From positions 1 to 64,000 of the forward strand of contig JBEKJP010000086.1 in assembly GCA_050011155.1 (NCBI GenBank): 64,000 bases of DNA, in the 5' to 3' direction. Positions 1 to 6,023 of this stretch are shown here, in pieces. The notes beneath the pieces are model-generated. The model saw only the letters and a program-made list of their open reading frames with translations, did no database searches and was not told the DNA's origin. The position numbers were made by a program, and so were the translations under genes. How positions within the stretch are numbered: the first letter of the stretch is position 1; every line of letters begins with the position of its first letter. The stretch comes from Palsa-504 sp050011155. Its GTDB lineage: Bacteria > Actinomycetota > Actinomycetes > Streptosporangiales > Streptosporangiaceae.

Positions 1-266
1 ACCGCGAACGCATCGTCGTCGCTGACCCCGTAAGTCTCAAGGACCGGCTCCCCGCTCCGGCACACCTCCAGCGACAGCTCATAAACCGCACCCTCCACGC
101 ACCCGCCCGACACGCTGCCGGCCACCTCATGGCCACCAGCCGCCGACACGGCCAGCGCCGCACCCGGATCACGGGGAGCACTGCGATAAGTACCCACCAC
201 CGTAGCCAAGCCGAAACTCTCGCCGGCCTCCCACCACTTGGTGATCCTGCCCAGGATGTCACGCAC
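1..266 (-). CDS. XdhC/CoxI family protein, N-terminal part (gene runs off the left edge)
   Basis: Reading the minus strand from a GTG at 266 gives 88 codons open to the window edge. The start is chosen because GGAGG lies 7 nt upstream. The translation contains GSVSGGCVEG, the glycine/cysteine signature of the XdhC_CoxI N-terminal domain, preceded by TYRSAPRDPG. Family members help mature or insert the molybdenum cofactor of xanthine/CO-dehydrogenase-type enzymes, or act as related accessory proteins. The C-terminal Rossmann part and any molybdoenzyme genes would lie outside the window. It is co-oriented with the Nudix gene, 68 nt downstream of it. Confidence 0.8.
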   Translation of the reverse strand, partial: MRDILGRITKWWEAGESFGLATVVGTYRSAPRDPGAALAVSAAGGHEVAGSVSGGCVEGAVYELSLEVCRSGEPVLETYGVSDDDAFA

Positions 267-334
267 CAGCGCCACCTCCGCCTGTCAACACGGAACCCGT
301 AGCACCAGCTTCACTATTCCCGGCCGACACTGCC

Positions 335-796
335 TCATTTCCCGAGAACACGGGCCGCGGCGACGCGCATCAGGTCGGGGATGTCGGGATGGGCGGGCCG
401 TTCGTCGCCGTCGAGCTCACCGGCGGCCAGCCAGCCGTACTTATCGGTGGTGGCCTGCTCCCACTGGTCCAGGCCCTCCAGGCTGACCTCGGGCGAAGTC
501 ACCAGGACGGCGAAGAACACCTGGTCCTGGACGATATGGTGACCGCCCCAGGAGAACTCGATGGTCTGCTCCGCGATCGGCTCGCCGAGCTGAGCGGGGT
601 CCACCGAGATGCGGGTCTCCTCGTAAAGCTCGCGGGCGGCCGCGTCCCGCAGGGACTCCCCGTCCTCGGTGGCACCGCCGATGGTGAACCAGAAGGGCCG
701 GCCGGGGTGATGCGGATCCCAGCCGTGCAGGAGCAGCACACGGCCGTCCGCGTCGACCGGGAGCACCCGGGCGGTCCGCCTGCGGATTGGCTCCAC
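335..796 (-). CDS. Nudix hydrolase
   Basis: This 153-aa protein has a Nudix box, GGATEDGESLRDAAARELYEET, matching the GX5EX7REUXEEXGU pattern that binds the metal and hydrolyses nucleoside-diphosphate-linked compounds (positions about 40-62). The N-terminal strand RRTARVLPVDADGRVLLLHG is typical of the fold. The GTG start at 796 has AGGAGG just upstream and lies 5 nt after the hisG stop, so it is probably translated from the hisG transcript. The substrate cannot be predicted. A cleanup role for damaged nucleotides or flavin-like pyrophosphates would suit a gene next to ribH/hisG, but that is only inference. Confidence 0.85.
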   Translation of the reverse strand: MEPIRRRTARVLPVDADGRVLLLHGWDPHHPGRPFWFTIGGATEDGESLRDAAARELYEETRISVDPAQLGEPIAEQTIEFSWGGHHIVQDQVFFAVLVTSPEVSLEGLDQWEQATTDKYGWLAAGELDGDERPAHPDIPDLMRVAAARVLGK

Positions 797-801
797 TCCT
801 C

Positions 802-1677
802 CTACTCCACGATCTTGGAGATCGGGATCTCCAGGATGTCCTGCGCCCCGGCCGCCTTCAGCGCCGGGATGAGCGTGTTGACGCCGCGCTTGGGCACCAC
901 GGTCTCCACCGCGTTCATGTTCCCGCGGGCCAGCGTGGTGATCGTCGGCGAGGACAGGGCGGGCAGCATCTCGGTCACCGCCGCCAGCTTGTCCGCGGCC
1001 ACGTTGAGCTTGAGCAGGACGTGGCCGCGAGCCTGGATGGCGCCGCGCAGCAGCAGCGCGATGTCCTCCATGGCGGCCCGCTTCTCCGGGTCGGCGAACG
1101 CCTGGCCGGCCGCGATGAGCTCGGTGTAGCTGGTCAGCAGGGTCTCGAGAATGCGCAGGCCGTTCTTACGCAGGGACGAGCCGGTCTCGGTCAGGTCGAC
1201 GATGGCGTCCACGATGTCGGGGACCTTGGCCTCGGTCGCGCCGTGCGACGGTATCACCATCGCCTTAACCCCGCGGGCGTCGAGGAACCGCCTGGTCAGC
1301 GACGGGAACTCGGTAGAGATGCGGACGCCCTCGGGCATGTCGGCGGCCGACTCCCAGGGCGCGGAGCTCGGCACCGCGAGCACCACCCGTACCGGCTGCG
1401 ACGTGGCCTTGGAGTACTGCAGCTCGCCGAGCGAGACGACGTCCGCCTCGGTCTCCGCGATCCAGTCGCGTCCGGTGATGCCGAGATCGAAAAGACCGCG
1501 CTCGATGTAGGAGGGGATCTCCTGGGGGCGCAGGAAGCGGACCCGGTCGATCCGCGGGTCGTCGATCGAGGCGTGGTAGTCCCGGTCTGAGGACCGGCGC
1601 ACGGTCAGGTCGGCGGCGTCGAACAGCTCGAGGGTGGCCCGCTCGAGCGAGCCCTTGGGCAGTACGAGTGACAGCAT
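802..1677 (-). CDS. hisG: ATP phosphoribosyltransferase (long form)
   Basis: HisG catalyses the first step of histidine synthesis, joining ATP and PRPP to give phosphoribosyl-ATP. The 291-aa product starts MLSLVLPKGSLERATLELF and contains GLFDLGITGRDW and the PRPP-binding stretch VDAIVDLTETGSSL. Its C-terminal ~75 residues (LLRGAIQARGHVLLKLNV to the end) form the ACT-like feedback domain of the long HisG type, which works without HisZ. The ATG at 1677 follows AGGGGATCACTC. An open frame continues upstream but is only a shadow of ribH. It lies 57 nt after ribH, and hisE, often found in this gap in actinobacteria, is absent here. Confidence 0.96.
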   Translation of the reverse strand: MLSLVLPKGSLERATLELFDAADLTVRRSSDRDYHASIDDPRIDRVRFLRPQEIPSYIERGLFDLGITGRDWIAETEADVVSLGELQYSKATSQPVRVVLAVPSSAPWESAADMPEGVRISTEFPSLTRRFLDARGVKAMVIPSHGATEAKVPDIVDAIVDLTETGSSLRKNGLRILETLLTSYTELIAAGQAFADPEKRAAMEDIALLLRGAIQARGHVLLKLNVAADKLAAVTEMLPALSSPTITTLARGNMNAVETVVPKRGVNTLIPALKAAGAQDILEIPISKIVE

Positions 1678-1733
1678 GAGTGATCCCCTAGTTCTCCGGT
1701 TGATGACAGCGGCAGCAGAGTGCGGGAACGCGG

Positions 1734-2252
1734 TCAATGTCGCTGCGCGGAGGAGCGGGTAAGAGGGGCTCCGGCGTGGGCCTGGCGGATGGAGCGCAGC
1801 ACGAGCGCGGTATCGAGTGCCGCCACCACCGCCTCCCATCCCTTGTCTTCGTGGCTGCCGGGCAAGCCGCACCGGTCCAGCGCTGACTCTACCGTGTCGC
1901 AGGTGAGTACGCCGTTCCCCACCGGAGTCCGGGCATCGAGCGCGACCCGGGTCAGGCCGGCCGTCACCGAATCGCAGACGTACTCGAAGTGCGGCGTACC
2001 GCCCCGGATGACCACGCCCAGGACGGCCACCGCGTCGTGACGGCTGGCCAGTTCGGCCGCCACGACCGGCAGTTCGATCGCGCCCGCCACGCGGACCACC
2101 AGGGGGTCGGGCACGGCGCAGGCGATGGCGGCGGCGGTGCCGCGCGCCACCAGCGCGTCGGTGATCTCGCGGTGCCAGCGGGTGGCGACGATGGCCAGGC
2201 TGAGCCCGGACGCGTCCACCACGGCGGCGCCGGGGCTGCCCGCCCCGCTCAC
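1734..2252 (-). CDS. ribH: 6,7-dimethyl-8-ribityllumazine synthase
   Basis: RibH condenses the ribityl-aminopyrimidine with dihydroxybutanone phosphate to form lumazine, the penultimate step of riboflavin synthesis. The 172-aa protein shows the family pattern: LAIVATRWHREITDAL near the start, the substrate loop GAIELPVVAAELA, VLGVVIRGGTPHFEYV with the catalytic-site histidine, and GNGVLTCDT. The GTG start at 2252 overlaps the ribBA stop in a GTGA tetranucleotide, indicating translational coupling. The last ~20 residues (HAGAPLTRSSAQRH) look like a loose tail. Confidence 0.95.
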   Translation of the reverse strand: MSGAGSPGAAVVDASGLSLAIVATRWHREITDALVARGTAAAIACAVPDPLVVRVAGAIELPVVAAELASRHDAVAVLGVVIRGGTPHFEYVCDSVTAGLTRVALDARTPVGNGVLTCDTVESALDRCGLPGSHEDKGWEAVVAALDTALVLRSIRQAHAGAPLTRSSAQRH

Positions 2253-3562
2253 GCTTGGTCCGCCGCGGAAGTCGCCGCGGTGACCACGGGGTGCGGTACC
2301 GCCGGGTGGCCGTTGAGCGGAGGGGACGGCGGGGACGGAGCCCGTTCGGTATCAAGGTTCTTGATGTCATGTCCGAGACGGTCCCGCTTGGTGATCAGGT
2401 ACCGCAGGTTGTACGGCGTCACGGCGGAGGCGAGCGGGATCCGGCCGGTGATATCCACCCCGCCCTCGGCCAGGCCGGTGACCTTGGCCGGATTGTTGGT
2501 GAGCAGGCGCACCGAGCGCACGCCGAGGTCGGCCAGCATCTGGGCGCCGGCCGAGTACTCGCGGGCGTCGACCGGCAGGCCGAGCTCGGTGTTGGCGTCC
2601 ACCGTGTCGGCCCCGGCGTCCTGCAGTTCGTAAGCCTGCAGCTTGCTCAGCAGCCCGACGCCGCGGCCTTCGTGCCCGCGCAGGTAGAGCACGACCCCGC
2701 GGCCCTCGGCCGCGATCGCCGCCATGGCCGCGTCGAGCTGGGTGCCGCAGTCGCAGCGCAGCGAGCCGAACACGTCGCCGGTCAGGCACTCCGAGTGCAG
2801 CCTGGTCAGCACGTCATCGCCGCGGATGTCGCCGAGCGCCAGCGCCAGGTACTCGGTCCCGTCGATCTCGTTCCGGTAGCCGAACGCCTGCCACTGGCCG
2901 TGGGCGTTCGGGATCCGGGTCTGCGCCTGGCGGCTCAGCTGGCGCTCGTTGCGGCGGCGGTACTCGATCAGCTGCTCGATCGAGATCAGCGCCAGGTCGT
3001 GGGCGTTGGCGAACACGCGGAGATCAGGCAGCCGGGCCATCGTGCCGTCGTCGTTCACCACTTCGCACAGCACGCCCGCCTCCGGCAGCCCGGCCAGCCG
3101 GGCCAGGTCCACGGCGGCCTCGGTGTGCCCGGCGCGGGCCAGCACGCCGCCGTCGGCGTAGCGCAGCGGGAACACGTGCCCGGGGCGGACCAGATCGGCC
3201 GCCGTGGTGGCCGGGTCGACGAGCTTGCGGATGGTGGCGGCGCGGTCCGCGGCCGAGATGCCGGTGCTGATCCGGTCCCGCGCGTCCACGCTGACCGTGA
3301 AGGCCGTCCGGTGGTGCTCGGTGTTGTGGGCGGTCATCTGGGGGAGCTGGAGCCGGTCGAGTTCGGCTTCCCGCATGGGCACGCAGATCACGCCGCTGGT
3401 GTAACGGATCATGAAGGCGAGCAGCTCGGGGGTGGCCGCGCTGGCGGCGAAGATGATGTCGCCCTCGTTCTCCCGGTTCTCGTCGTCCACCACCAGCACC
3501 GGGCGGCCCGCCGCGATGTCCTTGATCGCGCGGTCGATGTCGTCCAACAGCTGCTGAGTCAC
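2249..3562 (-). CDS. ribBA: Bifunctional 3,4-dihydroxy-2-butanone-4-phosphate synthase / GTP cyclohydrolase II
   Basis: This 437-aa two-domain enzyme supplies both precursors of riboflavin. Residues 1 to about 205 are the RibB half, with the acidic motif DDENRENEGD and RPGHVFPLRYADGGVLARAGHTEA. Residues from about 207 are the RibA half, with HSECLTGDVFGSLRCDCGTQ carrying the three zinc cysteines, then RGHEGRGVGL and LLTNNPAK. The GTG at 3562 lies in a GTGA overlap with the ribE stop; the longer open frame upstream is the shadow of ribE. The C-terminal ~35 residues are a Pro/Ala-rich extension beyond the usual domain end. Confidence 0.95.
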   Translation of the reverse strand: MTQQLLDDIDRAIKDIAAGRPVLVVDDENRENEGDIIFAASAATPELLAFMIRYTSGVICVPMREAELDRLQLPQMTAHNTEHHRTAFTVSVDARDRISTGISAADRAATIRKLVDPATTAADLVRPGHVFPLRYADGGVLARAGHTEAAVDLARLAGLPEAGVLCEVVNDDGTMARLPDLRVFANAHDLALISIEQLIEYRRRNERQLSRQAQTRIPNAHGQWQAFGYRNEIDGTEYLALALGDIRGDDVLTRLHSECLTGDVFGSLRCDCGTQLDAAMAAIAAEGRGVVLYLRGHEGRGVGLLSKLQAYELQDAGADTVDANTELGLPVDAREYSAGAQMLADLGVRSVRLLTNNPAKVTGLAEGGVDITGRIPLASAVTPYNLRYLITKRDRLGHDIKNLDTERAPSPPSPPLNGHPAVPHPVVTAATSAADQA

Positions 3563-4173
3563 TGGCCGTCCTCCCGGTCCATGAGCCTCTCCACGTACTT
3601 GGCGATCACGTCGACCTCCAGGTTCACGATGTCGCCCGGTGCCCGGGCCCCCAGGGTGGTGCGCTTGAGCGTCTCCGGGATCAGGCAGACCTCGAACCAC
3701 TGCTCGTGTTCGGGGGTACCGGGCGGGCTCAGCGCGGACACCGTCAGGCTGACCCCGTCGACCGTGATCGAGCCCTTCTCCACCACGTAGCGGGCGATCT
3801 GGCCGGGCAGGCCGACGCGGACCTGCTCCCAGTTCGCAGTAGGGGTCCGCGCGATGATCGCGGCGGCGGCGTCCACGTGGCCCTGCACCAGATGACCGCC
3901 GAGCCGGTCGGCCAGGCGGACCGAACGTTCCAGGTTGACCGGCGCCCCGGGGCTGAGCGCGCCCAGGCCGGACCGGTTCAGGGTCTCCCCCATCACGTCC
4001 GCGGTGAAGGTGCCGTCCAGCAGGCCGGTGACGGTCAGGCACACGCCGTTGACCGCGATTGACTCCCCGGGGACGACGCCCTCGGTAGAACCCCGGATGG
4101 TGAGCCTGGCCGCGTCGCCGTGGTGCTCGACCTGAGCCACCTCGCCGAGTTCTGCCACGATCCCGGTGAACAT
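3559..4173 (-). CDS. ribE: Riboflavin synthase, alpha subunit
   Basis: RibE dismutates two lumazine molecules into riboflavin plus the pyrimidine precursor. The 204-aa product begins MFTGIVAELGEV, the invariant N-terminus of the family, and consists of two similar lumazine-binding barrels. The first includes SIAVNGVCLTV and the second GSITVDGVSLTV. HLVQGHVD sits at the domain junction. The ATG at 4173 has GGAGGAG upstream, so the longer frame is rejected. It is the first gene of ribE-ribBA-ribH(-hisG-Nudix), about 93 nt after an FMN aptamer, so the operon is expected to be switched down by FMN. Confidence 0.96.
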   Translation of the reverse strand: MFTGIVAELGEVAQVEHHGDAARLTIRGSTEGVVPGESIAVNGVCLTVTGLLDGTFTADVMGETLNRSGLGALSPGAPVNLERSVRLADRLGGHLVQGHVDAAAAIIARTPTANWEQVRVGLPGQIARYVVEKGSITVDGVSLTVSALSPPGTPEHEQWFEVCLIPETLKRTTLGARAPGDIVNLEVDVIAKYVERLMDREDGQ

Positions 4174-4240
4174 CCGCGCTCTCCTCCTCGAAGCCCAGCT
4201 GATGGTGTGGCTCCGGGGCAGCGCGGGTAACGCGCTTCGC

Positions 4241-4263
4241 ACGGCCAGGACTGACCTGGCCGT
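4241..4263 (-). promoter_or_regulatory. Perfect 9-bp hairpin after the FMN aptamer (candidate expression platform)
   Basis: ACGGCCAGG and CCTGGCCGT form perfect 9-bp arms around a 5-nt loop. The hairpin sits directly 3' of the aptamer (minus strand) and about 68 nt before the ribE start. There is no U-tract, so it may act as a terminator of the GC-rich type or as a switching stem rather than a textbook intrinsic terminator. Confidence 0.5.
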
Positions 4264-4265
4264 TC

Positions 4266-4392
4266 GCGTGCTGCCTCCCATCCGGACTTTCACCGTCGGT
4301 CCCGGAATTTCACCGGATCAGCCGCCCGCTGGCTGCGGACGGGTCGCGGACTTTCACCGCCGGCTCGGAGTTTCACCGACCCCGGAGCACGC
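4266..4392 (-). ncRNA. FMN riboswitch (RFN element)
   Basis: The minus strand shows the conserved RFN blocks in order: closing stem arm GCGTGCT, CCGGGGTCGGTGAAACTCCG, GGCGGTGAAAGTCCGCGACC, a variable arm, GATCCGGTGAAATTCCGG, GACCGACGGTGAAAGTCCGG, GATGGGAGGCAGCACGC. The outer arms GCGTGCT and AGCACGC pair exactly. It precedes ribE in the same orientation. The element is a known sensor that lowers riboflavin gene expression when FMN is plentiful. Confidence 0.95.
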
Positions 4393-4429
4393 CTTTTACT
4401 CCTATAAGTCAGTGTGCCACACGCGATAT

Positions 4430-4459
4430 TCCTGACCCGGCCCGCGGGTGCGGTCAGGA
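4430..4459 (-). terminator. Inverted repeat between the winged-helix gene and the rib leader
   Basis: TCCTGACC and GGTCAGGA form perfect 8-bp arms around a 14-nt GC-rich loop that itself contains CCCGCGGG. It lies just after the stop of the winged-helix gene at 4468 and before the rib leader. It has no T-tract, so a terminator role is only likely, not certain. Confidence 0.4.
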
Positions 4460-4467
4460 CCCTGCCT

Positions 4468-5019
4468 TCAAGCCGGGGGCCGGCGGAACTGGTAGCCGAC
4501 GCGGTACTCGGTGACCAGGTACTGGCCGTAGCGCGGGCCGAGCTTGCGCCGGACCCGGCTCACGTGCACGTCCACGGTGCGGCTGTCCCGCGGCACCGGC
4601 CGGCCGTCCGGGCCGAGATTGCGGTGCCAGACGCGCCCGACCAGGTCGGCGCGGGTGAATACGGTGGCCGGGTGAGCGGCGAGGAAGGCCAGCAGCTCGA
4701 ACTCCTGGAAGGTGAGCTGGACCTCGCATCCGTCGATCCAGACGCGGCGCTGCACGTGGTCCAGGCGCAGCCCGGATCCCGCGGCCCGGCTCGCGTGCAC
4801 CGTACGGCCGGCGTCGCCGCCGGGCGCGGCGATCACGTAGCCGACGATGGCCACGGACGTCCCGGTGCCCGGGATCGGCACCACCGCGAGCAGCGTGGCG
4901 TCACCGCCCGGCGGCGGAACCTGCTCGTCCCAGGGACGGCCGTCCTCCGGTCCCGGCGGCGCGGACAGCCACGACCAGTTGAGCAGCTGTGTTTCCGCCT
5001 CTCCATCTCCAGCGAGCAC
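4468..5019 (-). CDS. Winged-helix (OmpR/PhoB-type) DNA-binding protein lacking a receiver domain
   Basis: The 183-aa protein ends in a complete Trans_Reg_C winged helix, from about residue 88: LRLDHVQRRVWIDGCEVQLTFQEFELLAFL, the recognition region RTVDVHVSRVRRKLG and the wing VTEYRVGYQF. The first ~85 residues are not a phosphoryl-receiver: there is no DD/D/K pattern, and the strand TLLAVVPIPGTGTSVAIVGYVI resembles a small beta domain. It is therefore a one-component or non-phosphorylated regulator. The GTG start fits a leaderless promoter immediately upstream. It lies upstream of the riboflavin operon on the same strand, but no target is evident. Confidence 0.75.
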   Translation of the reverse strand: MLAGDGEAETQLLNWSWLSAPPGPEDGRPWDEQVPPPGGDATLLAVVPIPGTGTSVAIVGYVIAAPGGDAGRTVHASRAAGSGLRLDHVQRRVWIDGCEVQLTFQEFELLAFLAAHPATVFTRADLVGRVWHRNLGPDGRPVPRDSRTVDVHVSRVRRKLGPRYGQYLVTEYRVGYQFRRPPA

Positions 5020-5025
5020 AAACCT

Positions 5026-5055
5026 ATAGTCCAGTTAAGTGATCGACTTTGTCAA
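5026..5055 (-). promoter_or_regulatory. Promoter, TTGACA-18-GACTAT, leaderless for the winged-helix gene
   Basis: On the minus strand TTGACA (5055-5050) is followed by 18 nt, GACTAT (5031-5026), 6 nt and then the GTG start at 5019. The spacing puts +1 on the start codon. Confidence 0.65.
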
Positions 5056-5107
5056 GAAATGCCCGCGGCCGAGCCCGGCGGGAGGCGGGCGTGACGGGGG
5101 CGATGCG

Positions 5108-5113
5108 TAGGAT
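5108..5113 (+). promoter_or_regulatory. -10 element TAGGAT, leaderless for the HAD hydrolase
   Basis: TAGGAT is followed by 6 nt and the ATG at 5120. There is no Shine-Dalgarno apart from the short TCGGGG. No clear -35 was seen. Confidence 0.45.
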
Positions 5114-5119
5114 TCGGGG

Positions 5120-5806
5120 ATGGCGGTCAGGACGGTCATCTTCGACTGGGGTGGCACGCTCACCCCGTGGCACAGCATCGATATCGCCGAGCTCTGGCTC
5201 GCGGTGTGCGCGCGGCACTACCCGGCGGACGAGGCGGCGGCGATGGCCTCGGCGGTTCACGTGGCCGAGATGGACCTGTGGCGGCACGGTGCGTCGTCGC
5301 ACCAGAGCGCGACCCTGGAGCGCGTCTTCGAGCAGGCTGGGGTCACCGCGTCGGACGAATTCCTGGCCAGCTACTTCGAGGCATGGGACCCGCATACCTT
5401 TACCGACGCGGACGCGCTGCCACTGCTGCGCGAGCTCAAGCGGCGCGGTATCAGGGTGGGCGTCCTGTCCAACACGATGTGGCCCCGTACCGCCCACGAG
5501 AAGATCTTCGTCAGGGACGAGGTACTGGACCTGATCGACGGCGCGGTTTACAGCAGCGAGATCGACTGGGTCAAACCGCACGCGGAGGCGTTCCGGGCGG
5601 CCATGGCGGCGGTGGGCGAGGCCGACCCGGCGGCCTGCGTGTTCGTCGGCGACCGGCCCTACGACGACATCCACGGAGCCAAGAGCGCGGGCATGCGCGC
5701 CGTGCTGGTGGCCAACTCCGACGTCCCCGCGTTCGAGGCGGCCGAGCCGGATGCGGTCATCACGCGCCTAGCCGACCTGCTGCCCTGCATCGACCGCTGG
5801 AGCTGA
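5120..5806 (+). CDS. HAD-superfamily hydrolase
   Basis: The 228-aa protein has the four HAD motifs: motif I VIFDWGGTLT (nucleophile Asp9), motif II GVLSNT, motif III lysine in DWVKPHAEAF, and motif IV VFVGDRPYDDIHGAKSAGM. An alpha-helical cap lies between motifs I and II (subfamily IA). The residue two after the nucleophile, normally the general-acid Asp, is Gly in DWGGT. This variant is seen in other HADs but leaves the exact chemistry open. The substrate is unknown. It is divergent from the winged-helix gene, and both appear leaderless. Confidence 0.85.
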   Translation: MAVRTVIFDWGGTLTPWHSIDIAELWLAVCARHYPADEAAAMASAVHVAEMDLWRHGASSHQSATLERVFEQAGVTASDEFLASYFEAWDPHTFTDADALPLLRELKRRGIRVGVLSNTMWPRTAHEKIFVRDEVLDLIDGAVYSSEIDWVKPHAEAFRAAMAAVGEADPAACVFVGDRPYDDIHGAKSAGMRAVLVANSDVPAFEAAEPDAVITRLADLLPCIDRWS

Positions 5807-6023
5807 CGCCCCCGGACTGGCAGAGAAATATTTTCCGGAAAAGCGTTGGCGAACGGGCCGGCCGCGACTCTTACCTTCGGAGAGAGAGTTCGGAAGGCGG
5901 AACGCCGGGAGCTTACCGGTTCTGGGGGGGATGCTCCTGGCGTTCCGCTGGGCGGCGGGGGCCGGTAAGACTCGATATGGCCCGGTATTGTCGGCAAGAG
6001 GCGCCACGCGGTTCGATAGCCCT

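Noticed and set aside
238..486. Plus-strand open frame of 82 codons
   Set aside because: It is antisense to the XdhC and Nudix genes, with arginine-rich composition typical of GC-driven shadow frames.
802..2370. A 522-codon frame extending hisG upstream
   Set aside because: The extension is a shadow of ribH; hisG has a good ribosome site at its ATG at 1677.
2249..4042. A 597-codon frame that would make ribBA much longer
   Set aside because: The extra N-terminal part is the ribE gene read in another frame; the GTG at 3562 with GTGA overlap gives a normal ribBA.
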